The notes under the pieces are model-generated. The model did no database searches, was not told the origin of the DNA, and worked only from the letters and a program-made list of their open reading frames with translations. Shown here piece by piece: positions 35,841-44,354 of a stretch of 64,000 bases of DNA (position 1 is the stretch's first letter; the number at the start of each line of letters is the position of its first letter). Origin of the DNA: an uncultured Allobosea sp. (lineage in GTDB: Bacteria > Pseudomonadota > Alphaproteobacteria > Rhizobiales > Beijerinckiaceae); assembly GCF_945957345.1 (NCBI RefSeq), contig NZ_CAMFKW010000013.1, positions 44,349 to 108,348 of the forward strand. Reading direction: 5' to 3'. A program made the position numbers and the translations under genes.

Positions 35841-35888
35841 AGCATCGGCTCGAAAAGTGGGGCGCGGTTTTCGGGCGAAGCCGATGCG
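35841..35888. repeat. Intergenic repeat R3, copy 1
   Basis: This is an imperfect palindrome AGCATCGGCTCGAAAAGTG ... GGTTTTCGGGCGAAGCCGATGCG, 48 bp in all. It shares GCATCG and CGAAAAGTG with copies at 51315 and 54402. It lies between lspA and the secreted-protein gene and could fold as an RNA hairpin. Confidence 0.82.
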
Positions 35889-35925
35889 AAATCACCGGAC
35901 GAGATCGTCCGAAGGGAGATTTGAC

Positions 35926-36570
35926 ATGGCCGAACGCATTCGCGTGGCTCATCTGCTCATCGCCGGCGGGCTGATGCTCGGGGCGTCGCCCGCCTTTGCG
36001 CAGGACGGCATGCTGTTCAAGAACCTGATGGAAGGCACCTTCGGCAAGGGCGACGGGGCCGATATCGACTATCGTGAGCGCGCTCCGCTGGTCGTTCCGC
36101 CGAATTCGAACCTGCCGCCGCCGCAGCAACCCGCGAGCACGCGCAACGCCGCCTGGCCGAAGGATCCGGACGTGCAGCGCCGCAAGGAAGACAAGAACCG
36201 CCGCTACGTTCCCGCCGACGGCGTGAAGGACAACCCGCTATTGTCCGCCGAGGAAATCCGCCGCGGCCGCAGCACCACCGCGTCGCAGCAGACCGCCGCT
36301 CCCTATCGGGAGAACGACGTCTACAGCAACGTCATCCAGCCGATCCGCATCGGCAAGGAACAGGCCGCGCATTACAACGAGGAGGCTGAGAAACAGCTCT
36401 CCTACGGCTCCGAGCCGCCGCGCCGCACGCTGACCGAGCCGCCGACCGGCTATCGCCGCCCGGCTGGTACCGCCGCGCTCGGCCCCGGCGCGGGCGGCCC
36501 GGTCGAGGACACGCAGTCCTCCGGCGAGCGCGCGTTCGTGACGGGTCAGAAGCCCATGATAAACCGTTGA
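35926..36570 (+). CDS. Secreted protein of unknown function, Pro/Arg-rich
   Basis: This 214-residue protein has a convincing signal peptide (residues 1-25, GGLMLGASPAFA then QDG). The mature part is hydrophilic, rich in Pro, Arg and Glu and low in predicted secondary structure, with no Cys. I do not recognise a catalytic motif. Similar Pro-rich exported proteins commonly lie between lspA and M16 protease genes in related bacteria, which suggests an envelope role, but this is inference. ATG 35926 has a GAAGGGAG ribosome-binding site. A strong terminator follows. Confidence 0.7.
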   Translation: MAERIRVAHLLIAGGLMLGASPAFAQDGMLFKNLMEGTFGKGDGADIDYRERAPLVVPPNSNLPPPQQPASTRNAAWPKDPDVQRRKEDKNRRYVPADGVKDNPLLSAEEIRRGRSTTASQQTAAPYRENDVYSNVIQPIRIGKEQAAHYNEEAEKQLSYGSEPPRRTLTEPPTGYRRPAGTAALGPGAGGPVEDTQSSGERAFVTGQKPMINR

Positions 36571-36635
36571 GACGGCCGCATGGCGGCGATGCCGCCTCTT
36601 GCCGAAACGCGATGGCTTGACCAAGTTGGCTATAG

Positions 36636-36668
36636 GGGCGGGCGCATCGTGCCCGCCCTTTCTTGTTT
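36636..36668 (+). terminator. Rho-independent terminator after the secreted protein gene
   Basis: An 8-bp all-GC stem GGGCGGGC / GCCCGCCC with a 7-base loop is followed by TTTCTTGTTT. It lies 66 bp after the stop and immediately before the M16 peptidase gene. Confidence 0.88.
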
Positions 36669-36688
36669 GAGCGTGGAGACGACCTGAG

Positions 36689-37978
36689 GTGAACAGTCAT
36701 GCGCACCGGACCGATCTGGCGGATCCGGTCGAAACGTTTCGGTTGGCCAATGGCCTCGATGTCGTCGTTGTAAGGGATCGGCGTGCGCCGGTCGTCACCC
36801 ACATGGTCTGGTATCGCAACGGTTCGGCCGATGATCCGGCCGGAAAGTCCGGCATCGCGCATTTCCTCGAACACCTGATGTTCAAGGGCACCGCGCGCTG
36901 GCCGGCAGGCGAATTCTCCAAGATCGTCGCTGGCTATGGCGGCCAGGAGAACGCCTTCACCTCCTTCGACTACACCGCCTATTTCCAGCGGGTACCGAAA
37001 GAGCATCTGCGCGCGATGATGGATTACGAGGCTGACCGGATGACCGGCCTCTCCTTCGACGAGACCGTCGTTGGACCGGAGCGTGACGTGGTGCTGGAGG
37101 AGCGGCGCATGCGTGTCGATTCCGACCCCGCGGCCCAGCTCGGCGAGGAATTTTCCGCTTCGCTGTTCTTTCATCACCCCTACGGCACGCCGATCATCGG
37201 CTGGGAGCACGAGATCGAGCGGCTGAACCGCGATGATGCTTTCGCTTATTACCAACGGTTCTACACGCCGGAAAACGCAATCCTCGTCGTCGCCGGCGAC
37301 ACAGATTCCGCCGAGGTCCGCCGCCTCGCCGAAGAGACTTACGGCAAGATCGCGGCCCGCGGCGCGGCCCCCGTCCGTTCCCGCCCGATCGAGCCGGAGC
37401 CGCGGGCCTCGCGCCGCGTGCAGCTCAACGACGCGCGCGTGCAGCAGCCCTCGCTGCGTCGCGGCTGGCTGACGCCGACCTATACGACCGGCGAACGTGA
37501 GGACGTTCTCGCGCTGGAGCTCGTTGCCGAAATCCTCGGCGGCGGCACCACCTCGCGGCTTTATCGCAAGCTTTGCGTCGAGGACGAGCTGGCCGCTGGC
37601 GCCAGCGCCTATTTCATGGGCTCGATGGTCGATCGCGCCGCCTTCCAGCTTTCCGCCAGCCCGCGCCCCGGCGTCGAGATGGCGGCGATGGAGGCTGGGC
37701 TCGATGCGGCGCTCGCCGCCTTCCTGGCGGATGGGCCGAGCGAGCTCGAATTGGCCCGCGCCCGCACCCGGCTGGTCGCCGAGACGGTCTTCGCCCGCGA
37801 TAACCAGTCCTCGCTCGCCCGCATCTTCGGCTCGGCGCTGGCGGTCGGCGAAACCGTCGCGGACGTGCTCGCCTGGCCTGAGCGCATCGAGGCGGTCGGC
37901 CGCGAGGCCGTGGTCGAGGCGGCCCGCCGCTATCTCAAGCCTGACCGCAGCGTCACCGGCCTGCTGCTCCCGGCCTGA
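36689..37978 (+). CDS. M16 family zinc metallopeptidase, catalytic subunit
   Basis: This 429-residue M16B (pitrilysin/processing-peptidase-like) subunit has an intact zinc site: HFLEHLMFKGT gives the inverted HxxEH, and the downstream glutamate lies in the following helix (YEADRMTGLSFDE region). The C-terminal inactive-homology domain contains GGGTTSRLYRKL and the RxxY-like substrate contact. It starts at a GTG and is followed 57 bp later by a zinc-less M16 partner; such pairs form heterodimers in the periplasm or cytoplasm. No signal peptide is evident, so the location is uncertain. Confidence 0.9.
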   Translation: MNSHAHRTDLADPVETFRLANGLDVVVVRDRRAPVVTHMVWYRNGSADDPAGKSGIAHFLEHLMFKGTARWPAGEFSKIVAGYGGQENAFTSFDYTAYFQRVPKEHLRAMMDYEADRMTGLSFDETVVGPERDVVLEERRMRVDSDPAAQLGEEFSASLFFHHPYGTPIIGWEHEIERLNRDDAFAYYQRFYTPENAILVVAGDTDSAEVRRLAEETYGKIAARGAAPVRSRPIEPEPRASRRVQLNDARVQQPSLRRGWLTPTYTTGEREDVLALELVAEILGGGTTSRLYRKLCVEDELAAGASAYFMGSMVDRAAFQLSASPRPGVEMAAMEAGLDAALAAFLADGPSELELARARTRLVAETVFARDNQSSLARIFGSALAVGETVADVLAWPERIEAVGREAVVEAARRYLKPDRSVTGLLLPA

Positions 37979-38035
37979 CGCCGCCGTCCCTTGGTTGAAT
38001 GGGCGAGGCCTCGCGTCCCGCCGACAGGAAGTGAC

Positions 38036-39331
38036 ATGAACGCCCCGATTCCGACGCCCAAGCTCAATACCGCCGGCCCCGCCATCGCCGTCCAGACCGT
38101 CCGCTCGCCCGGCGGCGTCGAGGCCTGGCTGGTCGAGGAGCACAGCCTGCCGCTGATCGCCGTCGATTTCGCCTTCGATGGCGGTGCCAGCCGCGATCCC
38201 GACAATGCTGCCGGCAGCGCCTATCTGATCTCCGGCCTGCTCGACGAGGGTGCAGGCGATCTCGATGCCGAGGCCTTCCAGGGCCGGATGGCCGACCATG
38301 CCATCAGCCTCGGCTTCGATGCCCGCCGTGACGATTTCCACGGCTATCTTCAGACGCTCTCGACGCATCGCGACACCGCCTTCGAGCTCCTCGGGCTGGC
38401 GCTCAACCAGCCGCGCTTCGATGCCGATGCCGTCGCCCGCGTCCGAGCGCAGATCATCGCCGGCTTGCAGCGCCAGGCGAAGAATCCCGAGGTGATGTGC
38501 CGCAACGCCCTCTATGCTGCGGCCTTCCCGGGCCATGCCTATGGCCGGCCCGAGAAGGGCGATATCGACAGCGTCTCCCGGCTGGAAGCGCCTGCGCTCA
38601 AGGCGCTGCGGCCGGTGCTGCTCGACCGCGCCGGGCTCAGGATCGTCGTGGTCGGCGACATCACCGCTGCCGAGCTCGCCGGCCGGCTCGATGCGCTCTT
38701 CGGCGGCCTGCCCAAGGGCGAGGCGCGCCAGCGCCCGGCGCAGCCCCTGCCGATCCAGGGGCTCGGCCAGACCCATGTCATCGATCTCGACGTTCCGCAG
38801 ACCGTGCTGCGCTTCGTCGGTCCCGGCCTGATGTGGGACGATCCGGATTTCATCACTGCCAGCGTGCTGAACCATATCCTCGGCGGCTCGGCCTTCACCT
38901 CGCGCCTCTTCATGGAAGTGCGCGAGAAGCGCGGCCTCGCCTATGGCGTCTCCTCCAGCCTGATGCCGTTGCGCGAGAGCGCCATGCTGGTCGGCGGCAC
39001 CGCCACTCGCAACGACCGCGCGGCTGAGTCCATGAAGGTGATCCGCGAGGAGATGCTGAAGCTCGCCGAGGAAGGCCCGACCGAGCACGAGGTCGAGGAG
39101 GCCAAGCGCTATATCATCGGCTCCTACCCGCTGCGCTTCGACACCTCGCCGAAGATCGCCGGGGAGTTGCTGGCGCTCGCTTTGCGCGGCGACACGCCGG
39201 ATTTCCTCGCCCGCCGCAACGGTCTTTTCGCCGCGGTGACGCTCGCCGACGTCAAGCGCGTCGCGCAGCGCCTCTTCGGCAACCCCGACCTGCTCGTGCA
39301 GGCGGTTGGCAAGCCCGTCGGGCTGGTCTGA
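38036..39331 (+). CDS. M16 family protein, non-catalytic partner subunit
   Basis: This 431-residue homologue of the preceding peptidase has no HxxEH zinc motif: the equivalent helix reads SAYLISGLLDEGAGDLDAEAF in outline. Glycine-rich substrate-loop motifs are kept (NHILGGSAFTSRLFMEVREKRGLAYG in pieces), which is the feature of the regulatory subunit of M16B heterodimers. The ATG at 38036 follows a clear AGGAAG ribosome-binding site, while the frame extends upstream without similarity. Expression with the catalytic subunit and with pgi downstream is likely. Confidence 0.88.
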   Translation: MNAPIPTPKLNTAGPAIAVQTVRSPGGVEAWLVEEHSLPLIAVDFAFDGGASRDPDNAAGSAYLISGLLDEGAGDLDAEAFQGRMADHAISLGFDARRDDFHGYLQTLSTHRDTAFELLGLALNQPRFDADAVARVRAQIIAGLQRQAKNPEVMCRNALYAAAFPGHAYGRPEKGDIDSVSRLEAPALKALRPVLLDRAGLRIVVVGDITAAELAGRLDALFGGLPKGEARQRPAQPLPIQGLGQTHVIDLDVPQTVLRFVGPGLMWDDPDFITASVLNHILGGSAFTSRLFMEVREKRGLAYGVSSSLMPLRESAMLVGGTATRNDRAAESMKVIREEMLKLAEEGPTEHEVEEAKRYIIGSYPLRFDTSPKIAGELLALALRGDTPDFLARRNGLFAAVTLADVKRVAQRLFGNPDLLVQAVGKPVGLV

Positions 39332-39367
39332 AATAGACTTCGTCTTCTCGTCGCTACGGATAGGTTC

Positions 39368-40693
39368 ATGCTCCAGCAAAGCTTCGATCTCGCGCTCGAA
39401 TCCAAGGTCGGCAAGGGAGGCATTCCCGACGCGGCCTTCGAGGCTGCGCTGGCCGATCTCAAGCCCGCGCTGGCGAAATTGCAGGGGCAGGCCAAGGACG
39501 GCACGCTGCCACTGCTGAAGCTGCCGAGCGACACGGCCGATCTCGGCCCCGTGAAGGCTGCAGCCAATCGGTTGAAATCCGGCGGCACGACCGATGTCCT
39601 GGTGCTCGGCACTGGCGGCTCCAGCCTCGGCGGTCAGACCCTGGCACAGCTCACCGGCTACGGCATTGCTGGCCTCTCGCAGTTCACGCCCGGCCCGCAT
39701 GTCCATTTCATCGACAATCTCGACCCGGCGACCTACGCGGCCCTGCTCGCCAAGCTGCCGCTCAAGACCACCAAATTCGTCGCCATCTCGAAATCGGGTG
39801 GCACCGGCGAGACCCTGCTGCAGTCGATCGCGGCGATCGAGGCCTTGCGCGGCGCGCATCTCAGCGACCAGCAGATCGGCCAGCATTTCGAGGGCCTGTC
39901 CGAACCGGCCAAGCCCGGCAAGCTGCATCCGCTGCGCGCGTTGCTCGAACCCTTCGGCACGCCTTTCCTCGAGCATCATACCGATGTCGGCGGGCGTTAC
40001 TCGGTGCTGACCAATTGCGGCCTTCTGCCGGCTGCCGTACTCGGCCTCGATATCGAAGCGCTTCGGCTCGGTGCCAGCCGGGCGGTCGCCCCGCTCTTCG
40101 CCGGCAAGGACGTTCGCGAGACGCCGGCTGCAATTGGTGCCGCCCTGCATCTCGCCGCCATGCGCTCGGGCAAGAACATCGCCGTGCTCATGCCCTATGC
40201 CGACAAGCTTGCCTTGCTCACCCGCTGGTGGATGCAGCTCTGGGCCGAGAGCCTCGGCAAGGACGGGCAGGGCACGCAGCCCGTCGGCGCGCTCGGCCCG
40301 GTCGACCAGCATTCGCAGCAGCAGCTCTATCTCGCCGGGCCCAAGGACAAGTTCTTTACGGTTGTGACGACCGGTGTGAAGGGCAAGGGGCCGCAGATCG
40401 ACGCCGCTCTCGCCGAGAAGATCGGCCAGGCCGATTTCGCCGGCAAGACGATCGGCGACATGGTGGCGGCGCAAGGCATCGCCATGATCGATACCTTCGC
40501 CAAGAATGGCTGCGCGGTCCGCCGCTTCCATGTCGAGCGCATCGACGAGACTAGCCATGGCGAGATGCTGATGCATTTCATGCTGGAGACGATCCTGACC
40601 GGTTACGCCATGGGCGTGGACCCGTTCGACCAGCCGGCTGTGGAGGAGGCGAAGCTCCTCGCCAAGCGCTATCTTGCCGAAGGGCGGGCCTGA
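39368..40693 (+). CDS. pgi: Glucose-6-phosphate isomerase, short form
   Basis: This enzyme interconverts glucose-6-phosphate and fructose-6-phosphate. The 441-residue protein shows the SIS-fold phosphate loop VLGTGGSSLGGQTL, the second loop ISKSGGTGETLLQ, the catalytic glutamate region near DVGGRYSVLT, and GPVDQHSQQQLYLAGP with the conserved His. It is about 100 residues shorter than the E. coli type but similar to compact bacterial forms. It lies 36 bp after the M16 pair. With KDPG aldolase elsewhere in the window this fits Entner-Doudoroff sugar use. Confidence 0.9.
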   Translation: MLQQSFDLALESKVGKGGIPDAAFEAALADLKPALAKLQGQAKDGTLPLLKLPSDTADLGPVKAAANRLKSGGTTDVLVLGTGGSSLGGQTLAQLTGYGIAGLSQFTPGPHVHFIDNLDPATYAALLAKLPLKTTKFVAISKSGGTGETLLQSIAAIEALRGAHLSDQQIGQHFEGLSEPAKPGKLHPLRALLEPFGTPFLEHHTDVGGRYSVLTNCGLLPAAVLGLDIEALRLGASRAVAPLFAGKDVRETPAAIGAALHLAAMRSGKNIAVLMPYADKLALLTRWWMQLWAESLGKDGQGTQPVGALGPVDQHSQQQLYLAGPKDKFFTVVTTGVKGKGPQIDAALAEKIGQADFAGKTIGDMVAAQGIAMIDTFAKNGCAVRRFHVERIDETSHGEMLMHFMLETILTGYAMGVDPFDQPAVEEAKLLAKRYLAEGRA

Positions 40694-40713
40694 GTCGGTT
40701 CGGCCTGCCTCGC

Positions 40714-40860
40714 CGTCATTCCGGGGCAAGCCGCAGGCTTGAGCCCGGAACCCATAACCGCAGGTCCAGCATGGTTCTCTCGACCGCAGCAGCCCTTCTT
40801 GGCGGGCTCCGGTGTTCATGGATCCCGGGCTCTTCGCTGACGCGAAGCCCCGTAACGACG
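40714..40860. repeat. Intergenic repeat R2, copy 2 (MITE-like, 147 bp)
   Basis: The ends are related inverted repeats: CGTCATTCCGGGGCAAGCC at the left and GCGAAGCCCCGTAACGACG at the right. Inside each end is GAGCCCGG(A/G) facing CCCGGGCTC. The centre (about 70 bp) is not obviously palindromic. It sits between pgi and mutL and ends 8 bp before the mutL start, so it may carry part of the mutL leader. Confidence 0.72.
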
Positions 40861-40868
40861 AAGATCCC

Positions 40869-42674
40869 ATGACCGTCCGCCGCCTCGATCCTGTTCTGGT
40901 CGATCGCATCGCCGCCGGCGAGGTAATCGAGCGGCCGGCTGCGGCCGTGAAGGAACTCGTCGAGAACGCGATCGATGCCGGCGCGCGTTCGATCGCCGTC
41001 ACCATCCAGGGCGGCGGGCGCGAACTGATCCGCGTCGTAGATGACGGCGCCGGTATGACGCCCGATGACCTCGAGCTCGCGGTCGACCGGCATGCCACCT
41101 CGAAGCTCCCCGACGGCGACCTCTTCGCCATCGACACGCTGGGCTTCCGCGGCGAGGCCTTGCCTTCGATCGGCTCGGTCGCCCGGCTCTCGATCGCGAC
41201 GCGACGGCGCGATGCCGCGCAGGGCTCCAGCCTCGTCGTCGAGGCCGGCGAGAAGGGCGTCGTCCGCCCCGTCGCTGCGGCGCCCGGTACGCGCATCGAG
41301 GTCTCGGACCTCTTCATCTTCACCCCGGCCCGCCTGAAATTCCTCAAGAGCGACCGCGCCGAGGCGCAGGCCGTCTCCGAGATGCTCCGGCGCCTCGCCA
41401 TCGCCCATCCCGAAATCCGCTTCTCGCTCGAAGGCGAGCATATCAGCGCCTTCGACTGGCCGGCCGAGCCGATCGGCGAGGAGGGGTTGCTGCGCCGTCT
41501 CGGCCGGGCGCTCGGCCGTGACTTCCCCGAGAACGCATTGCGCATCGAAGCCGAGCGCGAAGGCTTCGGCATCTCCGGCTTCGCCGGCCTGCCGACATTC
41601 CATCGAGGCACCTCGGCCGGCGTGCATCTTTCCGTCAATGGCCGGCCGGTGCGCGACAAGCTGCTGCTCTCGGCGGTGCGCGGCGCCTATGCCGATGTCG
41701 TGCCCTCGGACCGGCATCCGGTGCTCTTCCTCGATATCGGTTGCGACCCGCGCTCGGTCGACGTCAACGTCCACCCCGCCAAGAGCGAGGTGCGTTTCCG
41801 CGATCCCGCCCTGGTGCGCGGCCTCGTCGTCTCCGGACTGAAGGCGGCGCTCGCCGCCGCCGGCCATCGCGCCACCACCACGGGCGGCGCCCGCACGCTC
41901 GATGCCTTCCGCGCCGTGCTCTCGATGGGCGGCAGCGGCAATGCGATCCCGCGTCCTTCCTTTTCCCAGGCGTCAAGCTGGAATGCGCCAGCCCCGCTCC
42001 CGATGAGCGCCCCGCAATCCGGCTTCTCGGATTTCGCCGCGCCCTCAGCCGATGCCCGCGCGCATCTCGCTGAGCCTTCGCCCGACGCGCTCGACCGGCC
42101 GCTTGGCGCGGCCCGCGCCCAGGTCCACGAAACCTATATCGTCGCCCAGACCCGCGAGGGCGTCGTCATCGTCGACCAGCACGCCGCCCATGAGCGGCTG
42201 GTCTATGAGCGCCTCAAGGCCGAGCGCGCCCGCAACGGCATCGCCCGCCAGCCTCTGCTGCTGCCCGAAGTGGTCGAGCTCGACCCAGTCGATGCCGACC
42301 GCCTGATCGCGGCGGGCGGCGAGCTCGAAAGCCTCGGCCTTGTCCTCGAATCCTTCGGACCCGGCGCGGTTCTGGTGCGCGAGGCGCCGAGCCAGCTCGC
42401 CGGCGGCAATCTCCAGCGTCTCGTCCGCGATGTCGCCGACGCGCTGGCCGAGCACGGCACGGCCGGCTCATTGGAGCGCCGGCTCGACCATGTGCTGGCG
42501 ACGATGGCCTGCCACAATTCGGTCCGCGCCGGCCGCCGCATGCGCCCCGAGGAGATGGACGCGCTTTTGCGCGAGATGGAGATCACGCCCAATTCCGGCC
42601 AATGCAACCACGGCCGGCCGACCTATGTCGAACTGAAGCTCTCGGATATCGAGAAGCTGTTCGGGCGGCGCTGA
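40869..42674 (+). CDS. mutL: DNA mismatch repair protein MutL (endonuclease type)
   Basis: This 601-residue MutL has the GHKL ATPase domain: [33 protein letters not shown], and the HATSKL and [10 protein letters not shown] motifs. The C-terminal domain carries the metal-dependent nicking motif [12 protein letters not shown] (near residue 436), so unlike the E. coli protein it should nick DNA itself. Later motifs [10 protein letters not shown] and QCNHGRPT complete the site; the last has Asn where CPHGRP is usual. The ATG at 40869 begins MTVRRLDP. It is preceded by repeat R2 copy 2. Confidence 0.95.
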   Translation: MTVRRLDPVLVDRIAAGEVIERPAAAVKELVENAIDAGARSIAVTIQGGGRELIRVVDDGAGMTPDDLELAVDRHATSKLPDGDLFAIDTLGFRGEALPSIGSVARLSIATRRRDAAQGSSLVVEAGEKGVVRPVAAAPGTRIEVSDLFIFTPARLKFLKSDRAEAQAVSEMLRRLAIAHPEIRFSLEGEHISAFDWPAEPIGEEGLLRRLGRALGRDFPENALRIEAEREGFGISGFAGLPTFHRGTSAGVHLSVNGRPVRDKLLLSAVRGAYADVVPSDRHPVLFLDIGCDPRSVDVNVHPAKSEVRFRDPALVRGLVVSGLKAALAAAGHRATTTGGARTLDAFRAVLSMGGSGNAIPRPSFSQASSWNAPAPLPMSAPQSGFSDFAAPSADARAHLAEPSPDALDRPLGAARAQVHETYIVAQTREGVVIVDQHAAHERLVYERLKAERARNGIARQPLLLPEVVELDPVDADRLIAAGGELESLGLVLESFGPGAVLVREAPSQLAGGNLQRLVRDVADALAEHGTAGSLERRLDHVLATMACHNSVRAGRRMRPEEMDALLREMEITPNSGQCNHGRPTYVELKLSDIEKLFGRR

Positions 42675-42714
42675 GCGCGTATAAGGCGCCGGAATAGCAA
42701 GCGAGGAGACGGCG

Positions 42715-43140
42715 ATGGCAGGCGAGACGATCGTTCAGGCAGCCTGTCACTGCAAAAGCGTCCGCTTCGAAGCGACCTTAACCGACGGCATGAACACTGC
42801 GCGGCGCTGCGATTGCTCGTTCTGCCGCATGCGCGGCGCGGTGGTCGTTTCGGCGAGCGAGGTCCGGATCGTCGCGGGCGAGGACAAGCTCGGCGAGTAC
42901 CAGTTCAACACCCGGACGGCGAAGCACTATTTCTGCCTGGGCTGCGGCATCTACACCCATCACCAGCGGCGTTCGAGCCCCGGCGAGCTTGGGGTCAACG
43001 TCGCCTGCATCGACGGCGCCAGCCCCTTCGATTTCCGGGAGCTGCAAGTCAAGGACGGCATCAATCATACTAGCGATATGCCCGCGGGTTCAAAGCCGAG
43101 GATCGCGGGGATGCTCCGATATGAGCCGGGCGGGGGATAG
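42715..43140 (+). CDS. GFA (glutathione-dependent formaldehyde-activating / CENP-V) family protein
   Basis: This 141-residue zinc protein of the Mss4-like fold has the Cys pattern of the family: ACHCKSVRF, then RRCDCSFCRMRGAV, and FCLGCGIYTHH. Bacterial members are often called GFA or S-(hydroxymethyl)glutathione synthase-like, but most have no proven enzyme activity. The length is normal. It starts 40 bp after mutL. It is the last core-like gene before the lower-GC accessory stretch at 43.2-44.3 kb. Confidence 0.88.
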   Translation: MAGETIVQAACHCKSVRFEATLTDGMNTARRCDCSFCRMRGAVVVSASEVRIVAGEDKLGEYQFNTRTAKHYFCLGCGIYTHHQRRSSPGELGVNVACIDGASPFDFRELQVKDGINHTSDMPAGSKPRIAGMLRYEPGGG

Positions 43141-43183
43141 GAAGGCTTGCCGTACGTAGTGCCGCTCCCAGTCTGGCTGAAGC

Positions 43184-43555
43184 TCAAGTCGGCCGGTAGA
43201 AGCCGGAATCAAGATTTTCGAGCGTCATACCGGCGTCGCCGGCTTGTGGAAACCATTGTGAATCAACGATGGCCTGCAGCTCGCGCCTTGCGGCGATGTA
43301 ATCGACTGCCAAATTGGCATGCGCGGCCGTCAGGCGGACTTGCATGTTGGGGTGTCCAAACAAGCTCATAAGGATTCGCCGTTGGTCTCCTGGGCGGGAT
43401 TTGAGCTCGCTCTGGATGGCTAGGATTTTATCGTATCGCCTGTTGTAACTGGCGATCGCATTGCCCTCCAAGTCGTCGTATTGTTTGACGCAAAGTTGTT
43501 CGAAGAGGTTTTTAAGCTCTTCATTTGTAAGTAATTTTAGCTTTGACGGAGTCAT
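43184..43555 (-). CDS. DUF2019 family protein, probable immunity partner of the HNH toxin-like gene
   Basis: This 123-residue helical protein starts MTPSKLKLLTNEELKNLFEQL and ends with the conserved HPNMQVRLTAAHANLAVDY and WFPQAGDAGM motifs of DUF2019. The ATG (43555) overlaps the stop of the upstream HNH toxin-like gene as ATGA, the usual toxin-then-immunity order. The start region is much richer in A and T than the neighbouring core genes, consistent with transfer. The frame is intact, unlike that of its partner. Immunity function is inferred from this arrangement; the family has HEAT-like repeats but no established biochemical role known to me. Confidence 0.78.
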   Translation of the reverse strand: MTPSKLKLLTNEELKNLFEQLCVKQYDDLEGNAIASYNRRYDKILAIQSELKSRPGDQRRILMSLFGHPNMQVRLTAAHANLAVDYIAARRELQAIVDSQWFPQAGDAGMTLENLDSGFYRPT

Positions 43556-44277
43556 TTTAAGACCTTGAAACGCCTGAGGGCTCGATGTCCGATTTCCACG
43601 TGCTCCGCCCAACTCCGGTTTCGAAGATAGTCCCGAGGTGCTAGATTGCCGTATTCGGGGTTTTTCTTTGCATACCATCCCGTGATGTCATGGTGCTTGT
43701 ATCGGGGGATGCTGACCACGTTGTCCAGGCCATCGATATCCGAGCGCGCGAAACCTTCGCGAGATCCGGCGCCCTGTTCGACGATGTGATGGTCGTCGTA
43801 GCCAGCCCGCTTCTTGCCGACATGCTCCTGAAGCTCACCAAGGGATTTCGGCTCGTCCTGATAGGATCGAATGGCTTGGTATTCCGAGTAAAGCCAATGC
43901 CCGACTCCGATCGTGGTGAGGATTGCGCCGACCGGGCCAGCGCGTCGTAGCGCTTGGAGCGCGATCGCACGGGCCAGCGCCTTCGCAGCCTGTGTTTTCG
44001 AGGGGCTCGCTTGAGGCAGGTTGAGCGCCGGACCGCGATTGTGCCCGATACCGGGCTGTCGGCTCTCGCCGGAGCCTTCGCTGCCGGCCCATTACCCGCC
44101 CTCGGGGCTGCCCGCTGGTACGCGCGGCTGGTCAGGGTTGAAACCGCCTTTCTCGACGAGCGCTCGCAGGCGGGCGAGGGCCCGCATCATGCGCTCGCCC
44201 GCGGCATGGCACGCGAACGCGCGGCGGCGAGCCATCAGCACGGGCCCGCAAGGTTCAGTTGATTGGAGGATTGGCAT
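43552..44277 (-). pseudogene. HNH toxin-like gene broken by one in-frame ochre stop
   Basis: The frame runs from an ATG at 44277 (or 44235) through the hallmark FNPDQPRVPAGSPEGG. It meets TAA at 44092-44094 where related proteins read Gln (GGQW), then continues open to the stop at 43552. The downstream part has no ATG, GTG or TTG start near its beginning. It carries a hydrophobic stretch (VGAILTTIGVGHWLY) and a nuclease-like core DDHHIVEQ, DNVVSIPRYKHH and GWYAKKNPEYG, then LAPRDYLRNRSW. Restored length is 241 codons. One C-to-T change on the coding strand explains the stop. Confidence 0.8.
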
Positions 44278-44354
44278 CCGGCGCTAGGTCTCCGCGGCGG
44301 ATGCGGAGATTAAGCGCGGAAATGCAGCCGGGGATAAGGTCTCGCGGCGCTCGC

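Noticed and set aside
36571..36688. Possible riboswitch or small RNA before the M16 gene
   Set aside because: The only structure is the terminator at 36636-36668. No conserved aptamer pattern was seen.
36332..41659. Very long open frame (1775 codons) on the minus strand
   Set aside because: It is the reverse of M16, pgi and mutL genes, has Arg/Gly/Asp-rich composition and no recognisable domain. It is an effect of high GC and codon bias.
43835..44092. 85-codon minus-strand frame overlapping the broken toxin gene
   Set aside because: It is in a different frame from the conserved FNPDQPRV and HHIVEQ motifs and shows no similarity of its own.
43140..44354. Genomic island or prophage boundary
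   Set aside because: The accessory stretch is only about 1.2 kb, with no integrase, tRNA or direct repeats at its ends, so only a small cassette can be supported.
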